Assembly (NCBI GenBank): GCA_002730735.1
Contig: PCAU01000003.1
Span: forward strand, 52,574-116,573
Origin: Acidobacteriota bacterium
Lineage (GTDB): Bacteria > Acidobacteriota > Vicinamibacteria > Vicinamibacterales > UBA823
DNA length: 64,000 nt
Reading direction: 5' to 3'
In this document: positions 36,532-45,807 of the stretch, piece by piece
How positions within the stretch are numbered: the first letter of the stretch is position 1
Layout: each line of letters opens with the position of its first letter
Made by a program: the position numbers and the translations under genes
Notes under the pieces: generated by a model
What the model was told of the DNA's origin: nothing
The model's database searches: none
What the model saw: the letters and a program-made list of their open reading frames with translations, nothing else

Positions 36532-36541
36532 CCCCCCCCCC
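36532..36541 (-). repeat. G10 homopolymer in the 5' leader of the arginine decarboxylase gene
   Basis: Ten consecutive C on the plus strand (G on the transcribed-sense minus strand) begin about 6 nt after the predicted transcription start and end about 45 nt before the GTG. Tracts of this length are prone to slippage. Confidence 0.9.
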
Positions 36542-36553
36542 AAAGCGACCTGC

Positions 36554-36582
36554 ATCGTAGGGAACGCGCGCCGCAGTGTCAA
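36554..36582 (-). promoter_or_regulatory. Promoter for the arginine decarboxylase gene
   Basis: On the minus strand TTGACA (36582-36577), a 17-nt spacer and TACGAT (36559-36554) form a good sigma-70 promoter. Predicted start is near 36547, directly before the G10 tract. It rules out translation from the upstream in-frame Met at 36679. Confidence 0.7.
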
Positions 36583-36720
36583 GATGAAATCCTCTCGGAC
36601 TCCTTCTACTGTCCGACAGCGGAGGCCTGATATATGATGTCCTTTCGGGTTTGGGGCTGGGCTGCCTACCTATGCACACTGGTTAGGTTTGGGTCTCTTG
36701 AACGAGGGAGGGTAACCGCA

Positions 36721-38796
36721 ATGAGGGTCTACGACACACCGAGCATTAGGAATGTTGCGATCGTCGGGCATAGTGGCTCCGGAAAGACGCAGCTGACCTC
36801 TGCCATGTTGTTTGATGCGGGCATGGTGAACCGCTTGGGGATGGTAGACGAAGGCACCACGGTCACCGACTTTGACGAGGAGGCTATCGAGAGGAAACAT
36901 ACCCTAGCCGCGAGTGCTGCCTACGCTGAGTGGAACAAGACTAAAATCAACGTTCTTGACACCCCAGGGATCGCTAATTTCCTCAGCGAAGCAAGAACTG
37001 CAATGGGCGTCAGCGATGCCGCTGTTGTCGTGGTGGACGCTGTCTCAGGAGTTGAAGTACAAACGGAAAAGACCTGGGCTGAGGCACAAGAACTCGGTAT
37101 TCCTAGAGTGGTCGTACTTAACCACCTTGATCGGGAGCGAGCTAGCTTGACTCGTTCCCTTACGTCGCTTCAGGACGTGCTTGGGCGCACCATCGTGCCA
37201 ATCCAAGTGCCAATCGGTAGTGAAAAATCGTTCCGGGGAGTCGTCGACCTCGTTGCCATGAGGGCACTCGTGTTCGCCTCAGGCAGCAACGGCAAACCTT
37301 CAGTTGAAGACATTCCAGACGATATCGTTGCTTCGGCGAAGACTGCACGAGAGGCTTTGATTGAAATGGTGGCGGAAGCCGATGACAACCTTATGGAGAA
37401 GTTCTTCGAGGCTGGAACGCTCACACAAGAAGAACTCGAAGCCGGCCTCCGCACAGCAGTCCTCGCAGGCCAAGTTGCACCTCTAGTGTGCACCTCGGCT
37501 ACGCTTAATATCGGCGTCGTACCGCTCCTAGATGCTCTCGTAAAATATACTCCATCCCCAGCCGATCGTCCGTTCCCTAGTGCAAACAGTGACAAAGAGT
37601 CCGAACAGAAGGTTGCCTCAAGCGAGGGACCAATCGCTGCCTATGTATGGAAGACTATTGCCGATCCGTTCGCCGGACGCATCACAATGTTCCGCGTTGT
37701 TTCCGGCACCATTCAAGCTGATGCAACGGTACATAACCTCACAAAGGATTCGGCTGAGCGCTTCGGCAGCTTACTGCTACTCCAAGGCAAGACTCAAACT
37801 TCTGTGGATGAACTCCGTGCTGGGGATCTCGGTGCCGTTGCAAAACTAAAAGACACACACACAGGCGATACTCTGGCGGATAAAGGTGACTCGAGCAGGT
37901 TTCCACCGTTCACGTTCCCATCTCCAGTATTGTCCTACGCGATCGAACCGAAAAGTCGTGGCGACGAAGAGAAAATCAGCACATCACTGCAACGCCTTAG
38001 GGAAGAAGACCCGACAATCGAGTACGGGCGAGACGACCAAACTCAGGAACTCCTGCTCTCGGGCCAGGGGCAGGTACACATTGAGGTTACGGTAGCCAAA
38101 CTAAAACGTCGTTTTGGCGTCGAGGTGAATCTCAAGCTGCCACGGATTGCGTACCGCGAAACGATTTTGGCTTCAACTGAGGCCCACGGACGCCACAAGA
38201 AACAGACTGGCGGTCACGGACAATTCGGTGACTGCAAGATCCGCATGGAACCGTTACCTCGGGGTAGCGATTTCGAGTTCGCTAATGAGATCTTTGGTGG
38301 TTCTATCCCGAGACAGTTTGTACCAGCAGTCGAGAAAGGCATCCAGCAGTCACGGATGCGTGGATATCTCGCGGGCTACCCAGTCGTCGATTTTAAGGCA
38401 ACGGTGTTCGATGGCTCGTTCCACCCAGTAGACTCAAACGAGATGTCGTTCAAGATGGCAGGTTCCTTGGCGTTTAAGGATGCAATGACACGCGCCAAGC
38501 CCACACTTCTGGAACCGATCATGAACGTTGAAATCTACTCTCCGAGCGAATTTGCTGGCGATCTAATGGGCGATCTCAATAGTCGACGCGGCCGCATAGG
38601 TGGGATGGAGCCTCGCGGCGCAATGACCGCGATTAAAGCTCAGGTCCCAATTGCGGAAATGTTGACCTATGAACAGCAACTCACGTCCGCGACCGGTGGC
38701 CGAGGAGCATATCAAATGAAGTTCTCTCACTACGAAGAGGTGCCGGCTCACCTCCACAGTGACATCATCTCAGCAGCAAAGGCCGAAAGCTCATAG
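36721..38796 (+). CDS. Elongation factor G-like GTPase (EF-G paralogue)
   Basis: This 691-residue EF-G-like protein differs from the fusA product encoded at 54663-56768. The start at 36721 has GAGGGAGGG upstream; the frame opens at 36634, next to a TATGAT. G1 is GHSGSGKT (15-22) instead of AHIDAGKT, G3 is DTPG, and G4 is NHLD rather than NKxD. The usual switch-I 'RGITI' is replaced by 'ERKHTLAAS'. Domain II, III, IV ('YRETILASTEAHGRHKKQTGGHGQFGDC' in parts, 'FDGSFHPVDSNEMSF') and V are complete. EF-G2-type paralogues may act in ribosome recycling, stress or weak translocation; the role here is unknown. It is divergent from the arginine decarboxylase gene and convergent with rplQ. Confidence 0.88.
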   Translation: MRVYDTPSIRNVAIVGHSGSGKTQLTSAMLFDAGMVNRLGMVDEGTTVTDFDEEAIERKHTLAASAAYAEWNKTKINVLDTPGIANFLSEARTAMGVSDAAVVVVDAVSGVEVQTEKTWAEAQELGIPRVVVLNHLDRERASLTRSLTSLQDVLGRTIVPIQVPIGSEKSFRGVVDLVAMRALVFASGSNGKPSVEDIPDDIVASAKTAREALIEMVAEADDNLMEKFFEAGTLTQEELEAGLRTAVLAGQVAPLVCTSATLNIGVVPLLDALVKYTPSPADRPFPSANSDKESEQKVASSEGPIAAYVWKTIADPFAGRITMFRVVSGTIQADATVHNLTKDSAERFGSLLLLQGKTQTSVDELRAGDLGAVAKLKDTHTGDTLADKGDSSRFPPFTFPSPVLSYAIEPKSRGDEEKISTSLQRLREEDPTIEYGRDDQTQELLLSGQGQVHIEVTVAKLKRRFGVEVNLKLPRIAYRETILASTEAHGRHKKQTGGHGQFGDCKIRMEPLPRGSDFEFANEIFGGSIPRQFVPAVEKGIQQSRMRGYLAGYPVVDFKATVFDGSFHPVDSNEMSFKMAGSLAFKDAMTRAKPTLLEPIMNVEIYSPSEFAGDLMGDLNSRRGRIGGMEPRGAMTAIKAQVPIAEMLTYEQQLTSATGGRGAYQMKFSHYEEVPAHLHSDIISAAKAESS

Positions 38797-38852
38797 AAAA
38801 CAGCCGGCAACGGCTGACCCAGCAGCCAGATATCAAGGAGACCTTGGGTTTC

Positions 38853-38873
38853 TCCTAAACCTTTTAGGATTTC
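38853..38873. terminator. Hairpin shared by the convergent ends of the EF-G-like gene and rplQ
   Basis: TCCTAAA (38853-38859) / TTTAGGA (38863-38869) with a 3-nt loop is followed by TTTCTC on the plus strand. The hairpin overlaps the rplQ stop codon. A second small stem AGCCG/CGGCT lies just after the plus-strand gene (about 38804-38817). They probably end transcription on the plus strand, and perhaps on both. Confidence 0.5.
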
Positions 38874-39388
38874 TCGGTAGAACCGTCCACGTCACCTTTA
38901 CCTTGGATTCGTCGCGCGGCAGCTCGGAGCCGCCCTCCAACTCCTTGGCTTGATTTCTGTGAAGTCGTAACTTCAGGTTGCAACGGTTCTGTTGACGCTG
39001 GCGAGTACTCGCTACCCACCAGTTCCACTTGCGCCATTTCTGCCTTGTCACCCTGCCGTAACCCGAGCCGAAGGAGACGCGTGTAACCACCTGCCCGCTT
39101 CTCGAAGCGTGGCGCAATTCCATCAAACAGCTTACTCACAATCACCTGATCAGCAATGTCACGACGAACGAGTCTTCGTGCATTTACGCCACGCACCACA
39201 TCGTCACTCGCCAGTCCACGCTTAGCAATCGTAACCAGACGCTCCACGAACGGTCGCAATTCCTTTGCCTTGGACACAGTCGTCTGAATTCGCTCGTGAC
39301 GCAGCAACGCCTCAGCCTGATTTCTGAGCAATGACTTCCGATGCTCGCTAACCCGTCCCAACTTTCGATGTGCTACTCGATGACGCAT
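38864..39388 (-). CDS. rplQ: 50S ribosomal protein L17 (bL17)
   Basis: This 174-residue protein lies near the polypeptide exit tunnel. Residues 1-118 are standard L17 (MRHRVAHRKLGRVSEHRKSL, ELRPFVERLVTIAKRG, GGYTRLLRLGLRQGDKAEMA). A tail of about 55 residues, rich in Ser/Glu/Gln then Arg/Lys, is beyond the usual 120-130. It is the last gene of the alpha cluster, 46 nt after rpoA, and its stop codon sits in the convergent hairpin. Confidence 0.96.
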   Translation of the reverse strand: MRHRVAHRKLGRVSEHRKSLLRNQAEALLRHERIQTTVSKAKELRPFVERLVTIAKRGLASDDVVRGVNARRLVRRDIADQVIVSKLFDGIAPRFEKRAGGYTRLLRLGLRQGDKAEMAQVELVGSEYSPASTEPLQPEVTTSQKSSQGVGGRLRAAARRIQGKGDVDGSTEKS

Positions 39389-39434
39389 ATAACCTTCACA
39401 GTTCTATGTTGCACGCATTCGTCCACTACGCGCT

Positions 39435-40454
39435 TCAGACCGCAGGGTCGATTTCAGATTGTGGCTTCGCCTCAGGCTGCGGCACTGTCTGATCGAGCCG
39501 CATACCAAGGCTAAGTCCCATGTTTGTAAGGATTTCCTTAATCTCGTTCAAAGACTTCCTTCCGAAGTTTTTAGTCTTAAGCATTTCGGCTTCCGTCTTC
39601 TGCACAAGCTCAGAGATCGTACTAATCTCAGCATTCTTCAGGCAGTTGTATGATCGTACCGAGAGCTCCAATTCTTCTACACTCTTCTCGAGGTTCTCGT
39701 TTGAGGTCAGTATTGGCTGTTCAACTGAGAGGTCCTGTGCTTGCTCAACTGGATCATCTAGGGAGATAAAGATCTTTAGGTGATCTTGAATCAACTTCGA
39801 AGCCAACGACACTGCATCACGCGGCGTAATCGAGCCGTTAGTCCAGACATCCAAAGTTACTTTTTCGTAATCAGTGGTTTGTCCCAGCCGGGCTGCTTCG
39901 ACAAGGTAATTAACCTTCTTGATCGGCGAGTGGACGGAGTCGATTGGAATCCAGCCGATCCCCAAATCATCATCAAAATTCTTATCGGCCGACACATAAC
40001 CCCGGTTTTGACGAACCCTCATTTCCATTTGTAATCGGCCACCTTCGCCAATCGTTGCGATGTGAGCATCCGGTTCAAGGATTTCCACATCAGAGTCCGT
40101 CTGAATGTCACGGGCTTTTATCTCACCAACCTTCTCCGACGTGAGCGACAGGGTCTTAGGGTGCTCTACATGCATCCGCAGTGGCACCTGCTTAACATTC
40201 AGAATAATATCTATCGCATCCTCAACAACACCTGGAATCGGAGAGAACTCGTGTTGTACACCCTCGATCTTTACCGCGACGACCGCTGCGCCTTCGATTG
40301 ATGAGAGTAATACGCGGCGCACTGCGTTCCCGACAGTAGTGCCGAATCCACGCTCGAATGGCTGCGCAGAAAACCGACCGAATCGGTCAGTCAACGTTTC
40401 CCGCTCAAACTCCAAGCGCTTTGGCCGTTGGAAACCTTTCCACAACATCGACAT
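39435..40454 (-). CDS. rpoA: RNA polymerase subunit alpha
   Basis: This 339-residue subunit nucleates polymerase assembly and contacts promoters. The N-terminal dimerisation domain (about 1-235) shows '[21 protein letters not shown]' and '[14 protein letters not shown]' (read in parts). The C-terminal DNA-binding domain (about 255-320) has '[19 protein letters not shown]' and '[14 protein letters not shown]'. The tail is Pro/Gln-rich. It stands in the order rpsD-rpoA-rplQ, 48 nt after rpsD. Confidence 0.98.
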   Translation of the reverse strand: MSMLWKGFQRPKRLEFERETLTDRFGRFSAQPFERGFGTTVGNAVRRVLLSSIEGAAVVAVKIEGVQHEFSPIPGVVEDAIDIILNVKQVPLRMHVEHPKTLSLTSEKVGEIKARDIQTDSDVEILEPDAHIATIGEGGRLQMEMRVRQNRGYVSADKNFDDDLGIGWIPIDSVHSPIKKVNYLVEAARLGQTTDYEKVTLDVWTNGSITPRDAVSLASKLIQDHLKIFISLDDPVEQAQDLSVEQPILTSNENLEKSVEELELSVRSYNCLKNAEISTISELVQKTEAEMLKTKNFGRKSLNEIKEILTNMGLSLGMRLDQTVPQPEAKPQSEIDPAV

Positions 40455-40502
40455 CAGTCCTTTCTCAAATCGTTTCTACCGAATTCTGACGGTTGTCGAG
40501 AA

Positions 40503-41132
40503 TTACTTGGAGTAAAGCTCGACTATAAGCTGCTCTTGCACGGGCAGATTAATCTGCTGTCGTGTCGGCAACGACGCAACGCGGCCGGAGAGCTGTTCTG
40601 CATCAAACTCGAGCCACTCGGGAATTCCCCGCCCCTTAACTTCCTCCATCGCGTGTTGAATCGACTTACTCTTGGCCTTTGACTCGCGCACGCTCAATAC
40701 ATCACCAACTCCCACCGAGTACGACGGCACATTGACACGGCAGCCATTAATAAAGAAGTGTCCATGACGCACGAGTTGCCTCGCCTGGGGTCGTGAGGTC
40801 GCTAATCCGAGCCTGTAGATCACGTTGTCAAATCGACGCTCAAGTAGCTGAAGTAAGGTCTCACCGGTTATGCCCCGATGGCGATCGGCAGACTCAAAAT
40901 AGCGTCTGAACTGACTTTCTAGTACGCCATAGGTACGCTTCACTTTCTGTTTCTCACGAAGCTGCAAACCGTACCCCATGAGCTTAGCCTTCCGACCCTT
41001 GCCGTGGTGACCTGGCGGAACGTTACGCTTTTCAATGGCGCACTTCTCCATATAACACCGCTCGCCCTTTAGAAAGAGCTTCATGCCCTCACGCCGGCAA
41101 AGCCGGCAAACCGCACCTGTGTATCGTGCCAT
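40503..41132 (-). CDS. rpsD: 30S ribosomal protein S4 (uS4)
   Basis: This 209-residue primary 16S-binding protein can also repress its operon. The N-terminus keeps a zinc-type cysteine set (Cys9, Cys12, and Cys in '[15 protein letters not shown]'), a 'C+' form. The S4 RNA-binding domain is '[35 protein letters not shown]' (in parts, about 95-130). It is placed between rpsK (44 nt upstream) and rpoA. Confidence 0.97.
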   Translation of the reverse strand: MARYTGAVCRLCRREGMKLFLKGERCYMEKCAIEKRNVPPGHHGKGRKAKLMGYGLQLREKQKVKRTYGVLESQFRRYFESADRHRGITGETLLQLLERRFDNVIYRLGLATSRPQARQLVRHGHFFINGCRVNVPSYSVGVGDVLSVRESKAKSKSIQHAMEEVKGRGIPEWLEFDAEQLSGRVASLPTRQQINLPVQEQLIVELYSK

Positions 41133-41176
41133 GTCGTGTCCTTACCGTCTCATTCCAATAACAATTCCCATAACTG

Positions 41177-41620
41177 TTAGACCCGCCGACGTTTCTGAGG
41201 GCGACAACCATTGTGCGGCACCGGAGTCACATCACGGATCGACCTGACATCCAATCCGATCGTCTGGAGAGCACGAACCGCCGACTCTCTTCCAGCACCA
41301 GGCCCCTTTACACGTACTTCAAGCGACCGCATACCCACTCCCTTAGCCGCCTTCCCAGCGGTAATAGCTGCCTGGGTTGCTGCAAACGGAGTGCCCTTGC
41401 GCGACCCTTTAAAACCAATACCACCTGCGCTAGACCAAGCGACTACATTACCGTCAGCATCGGTGATCGTAATAATGGTGTTATTGAACGACACTTGAAT
41501 ATGCGCGTGGCCATGCTGCACGACACGCTTCACGCCGCGCTTTTTGAAAGTTTTTTTCCGTTTAACAGACTTTTTCGTCGGTTCTGAAAGTGCACTTTCA
41601 ATCGCTTCTTTCTTCGCCAT
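41177..41620 (-). CDS. rpsK: 30S ribosomal protein S11 (uS11)
   Basis: This 147-residue protein of the 30S platform has the standard core from about residue 28 ([50 protein letters not shown]) to the end '[16 protein letters not shown]'. The N-terminus is extended by a lysine-rich segment ([16 protein letters not shown]), longer than the usual 129-residue protein. It follows rpsM by 18 nt. Confidence 0.97.
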   Translation of the reverse strand: MAKKEAIESALSEPTKKSVKRKKTFKKRGVKRVVQHGHAHIQVSFNNTIITITDADGNVVAWSSAGGIGFKGSRKGTPFAATQAAITAGKAAKGVGMRSLEVRVKGPGAGRESAVRALQTIGLDVRSIRDVTPVPHNGCRPQKRRRV

Positions 41621-41638
41621 GCCTTGAGACCTTTCGCG

Positions 41639-42013
41639 CTAAACCGTCCTTTTCTTAGCGACCGCACCTTTCCTCGGCCCCTTACGAGTCCGAGCGTTGG
41701 TGTGAGTCCGCTGCCCACGTACAGGTAAGTTTCGTCGGTGACGCATTCCCCGATAGCAACCGATTTCCATGAGCCGTTTAATGCTCACAGAGATTTCCTT
41801 ACGCAGGTCACCCTCAACCTGACCTTGCTCTTCGATCACGCGACTGATCTTACGAACGTCGTCTTCAGAGAGATCCTTGACCCGAACATCGCCACTGACA
41901 CCAGCCACCTCAAGAATATCAGTTGCCCGTTTTCGGCCGATTCCATAAATAGAAGTCAAACCGATCTCAATCCGTTTCGTTATGGGTAAATCAACGCCTG
42001 AAATACGTGCCAT
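41639..42013 (-). CDS. rpsM: 30S ribosomal protein S13 (uS13)
   Basis: This 124-residue head protein contacts the P-site tRNA and 50S bridges. It starts '[19 protein letters not shown]', carries the helix-two-turn-helix '[18 protein letters not shown]' and ends in the basic '[17 protein letters not shown]' tail. It is the second gene of the alpha cluster, 52 nt after rpmJ. Confidence 0.97.
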   Translation of the reverse strand: MARISGVDLPITKRIEIGLTSIYGIGRKRATDILEVAGVSGDVRVKDLSEDDVRKISRVIEEQGQVEGDLRKEISVSIKRLMEIGCYRGMRHRRNLPVRGQRTHTNARTRKGPRKGAVAKKRTV

Positions 42014-42065
42014 CTGTGTCCTTCGCTCTCACGTGCAACCGTTGCACTCCATTGCTACTTCTCGT

Positions 42066-42179
42066 TCAACCCTGTCGCTGCTTATGTTTCTGATTGCTGC
42101 AGACAACCCTAACGACACCTCGTCGCCGAACAATCTTACACTTGGCACACATACGTTTGACAGATGTTCGAACCTTCAT
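42066..42179 (-). CDS. rpmJ: 50S ribosomal protein L36 (bL36), zinc form
   Basis: A 37-residue gene read directly from the sequence: [20 protein letters not shown] then [17 protein letters not shown] and TGA. The zinc ligands Cys11, Cys14, Cys27 and His32 are all present. A GAGGA lies about 9 nt before the ATG at 42179. It follows map by only 10 nt; infA, the usual gene between map and rpmJ, is missing. Confidence 0.96.
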   Translation of the reverse strand: MKVRTSVKRMCAKCKIVRRRGVVRVVCSNQKHKQRQG

Positions 42180-42189
42180 TTCCGCTTCC

Positions 42190-42963
42190 TCACGCTGTTA
42201 CGGTCTGCGAATCGCCCGGCCTCCGTGTCAAGACTTCTGCGCTGCTTGAGGTTACGGCAACCGTGTGCTCAAAGTGAGCAGACAGGCTACCGTCCCTAGT
42301 CACAGCCGTCCACTGATCATCGAGTACGCGTACAGTTGGTTTGCCAATATTCACCATTGGCTCAATTGCCAAAACCATGCCTTCGGCCAGTCTCGGACCT
42401 CGACCAGGTTCACCATAGTTCGGAATCTGAGGCTCCTCATGCAACTTCGTGCCGATACCGTGACCTACGAACTCCCGAACCACCGAAAAACCATTGGCTT
42501 CTACGTGACATTGAATGGCGTGGCCGATATCCGAAACTCTCGACCCTACTCGCATTCGCTCAATACCAAGATCTAGAGCCTCACGTGTTACCCGTAATAA
42601 CTGCTTCACCTCGTCCGAAACCGTCCCAATGGCCACCGTCACCGCAGAGTCTCCGTAATAACCATCTAGTAAAACGCCGACATCAAGCGACACGATATCA
42701 CCTGCCATTAGTTTTCTCGGTGACGGAATCCCGTGAACTACCTCATCATTAATCGAAGCACACAAGCTCGCTGGAAAACCCCGGTAACCTTTGAAAGCCG
42801 GCGTAGCACCGGCCTCACGTACACGAGCCTCGACAGTCGCATCCAGTTCGGCCGTGGTAACGCCAGGCGCGGCTATCGTCCGTAACTCATCCAGCACGCT
42901 TGCCACAACCTGATTCGCCGCACGCATCCGTATCAGTTCCTCAGGCGATTTGCACACAATCAC
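42190..42963 (-). CDS. map: Methionine aminopeptidase type I
   Basis: This 257-residue M24 enzyme removes the initiator methionine from nascent proteins. The five metal ligands are Asp94, Asp105 ([10 protein letters not shown]), His168 (FVGHGIG), Glu201 (LAIEPMV) and Glu232 (AHFEHTV); His78 (VVHGIPS) is the substrate-site histidine. There is no N-terminal zinc-finger extension. The last 15 residues ([11 protein letters not shown]) exceed the core slightly. It sits in the conserved order secY-adk-map-rpmJ, 19 nt after adk. Confidence 0.97.
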   Translation of the reverse strand: MIVCKSPEELIRMRAANQVVASVLDELRTIAAPGVTTAELDATVEARVREAGATPAFKGYRGFPASLCASINDEVVHGIPSPRKLMAGDIVSLDVGVLLDGYYGDSAVTVAIGTVSDEVKQLLRVTREALDLGIERMRVGSRVSDIGHAIQCHVEANGFSVVREFVGHGIGTKLHEEPQIPNYGEPGRGPRLAEGMVLAIEPMVNIGKPTVRVLDDQWTAVTRDGSLSAHFEHTVAVTSSSAEVLTRRPGDSQTVTA

Positions 42964-42982
42964 TCGCCTATCCTCGCATTAG

Positions 42983-43642
42983 TCACGAGCGGTCCCGCTC
43001 CGGCGAACCCTGAAAACGATCAATCGCTTCCTGCACCAATCGCTCGACTACATCCGGCGTTCGACTTCCATCAATCTCAGCGAATGTTCTACGGCCACGA
43101 TAATAACTCGTCAAAGGTTCCGAGTCGCGAGCGTAAACTTTCAACCGCTCGCGCACAATCGACTCGCGGTCATCGCTTCGTTGCACCAACGCACCACCGC
43201 ATTTCCCGCACTCAGTTCCCAAATGGTCACCAAAAATTTCCCCGCACTCTCCACAGACACGCCTAGCAGCAAGTCGACGTACCAACTCATCAGAGGAAAC
43301 AGAAATGTCAAGGACAATCAGTGGATCGCGATCAACCAATATCGTATCCAGCGCTTCAGCCTGAGCTACGGTCCTCGGAAAACCATCTAGCACGAAGCCC
43401 TCCAGTGCATCTTCCCTCACCAATCGCTCACGGACAATTCCGATCATCACCTCGTCACTCACCAAGCCACCAGCATCCATGGTTGCCTGCACCGCACGAC
43501 CAAACTCGGTCTCCAGTTGTGCAGCTTCTCGCAAGATATCGCCCGTCGAAATTCTTGGCACATTTCGCACTTCCCCTAGTTGCGAAGCCTGCGTACCCTT
43601 CCCTGCCCCTGGTGGTCCGAGCATTGCAATGTTAAGCTGCAT
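42983..43642 (-). CDS. adk: Adenylate kinase with zinc-binding lid
   Basis: This 219-residue enzyme interconverts AMP plus ATP and two ADP. The P-loop is GPPGAGKGTQ (9-18). 'VLDGFPRTVAQAEAL' (85-99) binds AMP. The long-form lid carries a Cys4 zinc site: Cys130, Cys133, Cys145, Cys148. It is located between secY (26 nt upstream) and map, the standard spc cluster position. Confidence 0.97.
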   Translation of the reverse strand: MQLNIAMLGPPGAGKGTQASQLGEVRNVPRISTGDILREAAQLETEFGRAVQATMDAGGLVSDEVMIGIVRERLVREDALEGFVLDGFPRTVAQAEALDTILVDRDPLIVLDISVSSDELVRRLAARRVCGECGEIFGDHLGTECGKCGGALVQRSDDRESIVRERLKVYARDSEPLTSYYRGRRTFAEIDGSRTPDVVERLVQEAIDRFQGSPERDRS

Positions 43643-43668
43643 CCCATCTCCGCAAACTCAGGTAGGCC

Positions 43669-45057
43669 CTAGCCTCGTCTCCCACGAATACGAGTCTTCT
43701 TCATAAAGCCATCGTAGTGCCGCATAATGAGCTGCGATTCAACCTGCTGCACCGTATCCATCGACACGCCAACGATGATGAGCAAGGACGTGCCTCCGAA
43801 ATAAAACGTCACGTTCATTCCCTGGGTAATAAACTGCGGAAGAACCGCATCAAGTTGTTCCCCAATGAATGGAATCGGTGCGACTCGGATTCCTACAATA
43901 AGAAGATCTGGCAAAACAGCGACCATCGCCAAATAGATCGCGCCAGCCAGGGTAATCCGCGTCAAAATTGTGTCAATGTATTCGGCTGTCCTCTTCCCAG
44001 GCCGAATTCCAGGAATGAATCCACCATACTTACGCATGTTCTCAGCGACATCATCAGGATTAAAAATGATGGCCGTATAAAAATAGGCAAAGAAAATGAT
44101 GCCGGATACGTAGAGAAGGTAATACAGAGGCATACCATAGGTCAGTTGGTCGGTGACTGTCTGCCCCCAGCTCCCAGCCGGTAACACACCCGCAATCGTT
44201 GCAGGAAACGCTAGAATCGAGGAAGCAAAGATGACTGGAATAACTCCACCCGTGTTCACCTTCAACGGAATATGCGTACTGGTACCACCAGTCATCCGCC
44301 GACCAACAACGCGCTTAGCGTATTGCACTACGACTCGCCGATGGCCTCGCTCGATAAAGACAACTGCAGCCACCACAGCCATCATGAGCCCAACAAGTGC
44401 AATCAAACGAAACAAGCCAATCTGTCCTGAGCGGAGCTGATCGACCGTTGTAATTACCGCACTCGGCAGACCCACCACGATGCCCGCGAAGATAATAAGT
44501 GACATCCCATTACCGATTCCGCGCTCAGTAATCTGCTCGCCGAGCCACATGATGAAGATAGTGCCCGTCGTCAACGTTAACACTGTCAATAGACGGAAGC
44601 TCCAACCCGGCTCATAGACTAGTGGCAAACCGCCTGCAATATTTGTCTGACGCTCTAGAAAAATTGAAATTCCAAGCGATTGAACGACGCAAAGAAACAG
44701 GGTGCCGTAACGCGTGTACTGTGTAATCTTCCGTCGACCAAGCTCCCCCTCCTTCGACAACCGTTCAAGATACGGCCAGACAACGGTCAGCAGTTGTAGA
44801 ATGATCGACGCGCTGATGTAAGGCATTATGCCCAATGCAAAAATCGTTACCCTTGATAGATTCCCGCCCGAGAACATGTCGTAGAGCCCGAACATAGTGT
44901 TAGCGGCCTGCTCCGCCAAGATCGCAAGAGCTTCAGTGTTTACACCTGGCGTCGGTACGTGGTTGCCCACACGATATACACCGAGCACCGCGAACGTGAA
45001 TAACACACGATTCCGAAGCTCCGGAACGGCAAAGACGCTCTTGATGCTCTCTATCAT
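43669..45057 (-). CDS. secY: Protein translocase subunit SecY
   Basis: This 462-residue inner-membrane channel protein with ten predicted helices forms the Sec pore with SecE and SecG. The plug and first periplasmic loop follow 'LYDMFSGGNLSRVTIFALGI'. Also seen are 'MPYISASIILQLL', 'GQRITE'-equivalent 'GEQITERGIGNGMSLIIF', and the cytoplasmic loop 'NPDDVAENMRKYGGFIPGIRPGKRTAEYID' (in parts), needed for SecA and ribosome contact. The end is basic (MKKTRIRGRRG). Its ATG is 2 nt after the rplO stop, so translation is coupled. Confidence 0.98.
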   Translation of the reverse strand: MIESIKSVFAVPELRNRVLFTFAVLGVYRVGNHVPTPGVNTEALAILAEQAANTMFGLYDMFSGGNLSRVTIFALGIMPYISASIILQLLTVVWPYLERLSKEGELGRRKITQYTRYGTLFLCVVQSLGISIFLERQTNIAGGLPLVYEPGWSFRLLTVLTLTTGTIFIMWLGEQITERGIGNGMSLIIFAGIVVGLPSAVITTVDQLRSGQIGLFRLIALVGLMMAVVAAVVFIERGHRRVVVQYAKRVVGRRMTGGTSTHIPLKVNTGGVIPVIFASSILAFPATIAGVLPAGSWGQTVTDQLTYGMPLYYLLYVSGIIFFAYFYTAIIFNPDDVAENMRKYGGFIPGIRPGKRTAEYIDTILTRITLAGAIYLAMVAVLPDLLIVGIRVAPIPFIGEQLDAVLPQFITQGMNVTFYFGGTSLLIIVGVSMDTVQQVESQLIMRHYDGFMKKTRIRGRRG

Positions 45058-45059
45058 GA

Positions 45060-45527
45060 CTACTCTGTCGTTTTCACTGAGCTCTCTATCACAACCGCTT
45101 GACCGCCACCGGACGTGATTTTTTCAGCCGCCTTACCGCTGAATCGGTGTGCGTGCACCGTGAGTGCTTTCGTCAGATCGCCACGTGCCAAAATCTTGAC
45201 CTTCCGCTTACTGCCATGAATCAGCCCGTGTTCGCGAAGTAGGTCAAGTGTTACGTCGACGCCAGGCTCAAACCGCTCCATAAGGGTATCGAGATTAATC
45301 ACGGTGTACTCAACCCGAAATGGGTTATTAAATCCACGTTTCGGAACCCGGCGGTGCAAAGGCATCTGACCGCCCTCGAAACCAACTTTCCGGCGATAAC
45401 CAGAGCGAGATTTCTGCCCCTTGTGTCCACGACCAGCAGTCTTGCCATTACCGGAACCTTGACCACGACCAACTCGCTTCTTCGTTCGGGTGCGACCTTT
45501 AGGTGGTTGAAGATTGCTTAAGTCCAT
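45060..45527 (-). CDS. rplO: 50S ribosomal protein L15 (uL15)
   Basis: This 155-residue assembly protein of the 50S subunit shows 'RVGRGQGSGNGKTAGRGHKGQKSRSG' (in parts, about 18-45), the glycine-rich 23S-binding tail, and the globular end 'ARGDLTKALTVHAHRFSGKA'. The ATG at 45527 has AGGA 8 nt upstream; a TTG two codons earlier is less likely. It follows rpmD by 26 nt and touches secY. Confidence 0.96.
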   Translation of the reverse strand: MDLSNLQPPKGRTRTKKRVGRGQGSGNGKTAGRGHKGQKSRSGYRRKVGFEGGQMPLHRRVPKRGFNNPFRVEYTVINLDTLMERFEPGVDVTLDLLREHGLIHGSKRKVKILARGDLTKALTVHAHRFSGKAAEKITSGGGQAVVIESSVKTTE

Positions 45528-45553
45528 TACCAATTTCCTGAAGGTGAATCTGA

Positions 45554-45766
45554 TTAGGAACCGACCTCTTCGACCCGTACCAGGTGGCGCACCTTATGAA
45601 CCATGCCTCGAATCGATGGTGCGTCCGGTAATTCGACGCAGTGCCCTAGCCGACGTAGCCCAAGACCACGCACAACAGCTGCCTGCCGGTTGTCGTAACC
45701 AATTGTGCTCTTCACCAACGTCACCTTTACCTTGGGGACCACTGATTTTCTCGTCCGCTTCGCCAT
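45554..45766 (-). CDS. rpmD: 50S ribosomal protein L30 (uL30)
   Basis: This 70-residue protein has the L30 pattern 'KVKVTLVKSTIGYDNRQAAVVRGLGL' (in parts) and 'RGMVHKVRHLVRVEE'. An extra basic N-terminus (MAKRTRKSVV) makes it slightly longer than the usual 59. It lies between rpsE and rplO, its normal place. Confidence 0.95.
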   Translation of the reverse strand: MAKRTRKSVVPKVKVTLVKSTIGYDNRQAAVVRGLGLRRLGHCVELPDAPSIRGMVHKVRHLVRVEEVGS

Positions 45767-45807
45767 GGGTTACCCATCCTCCCGCATCATTCAACGGGCA
45801 CGTCGAC

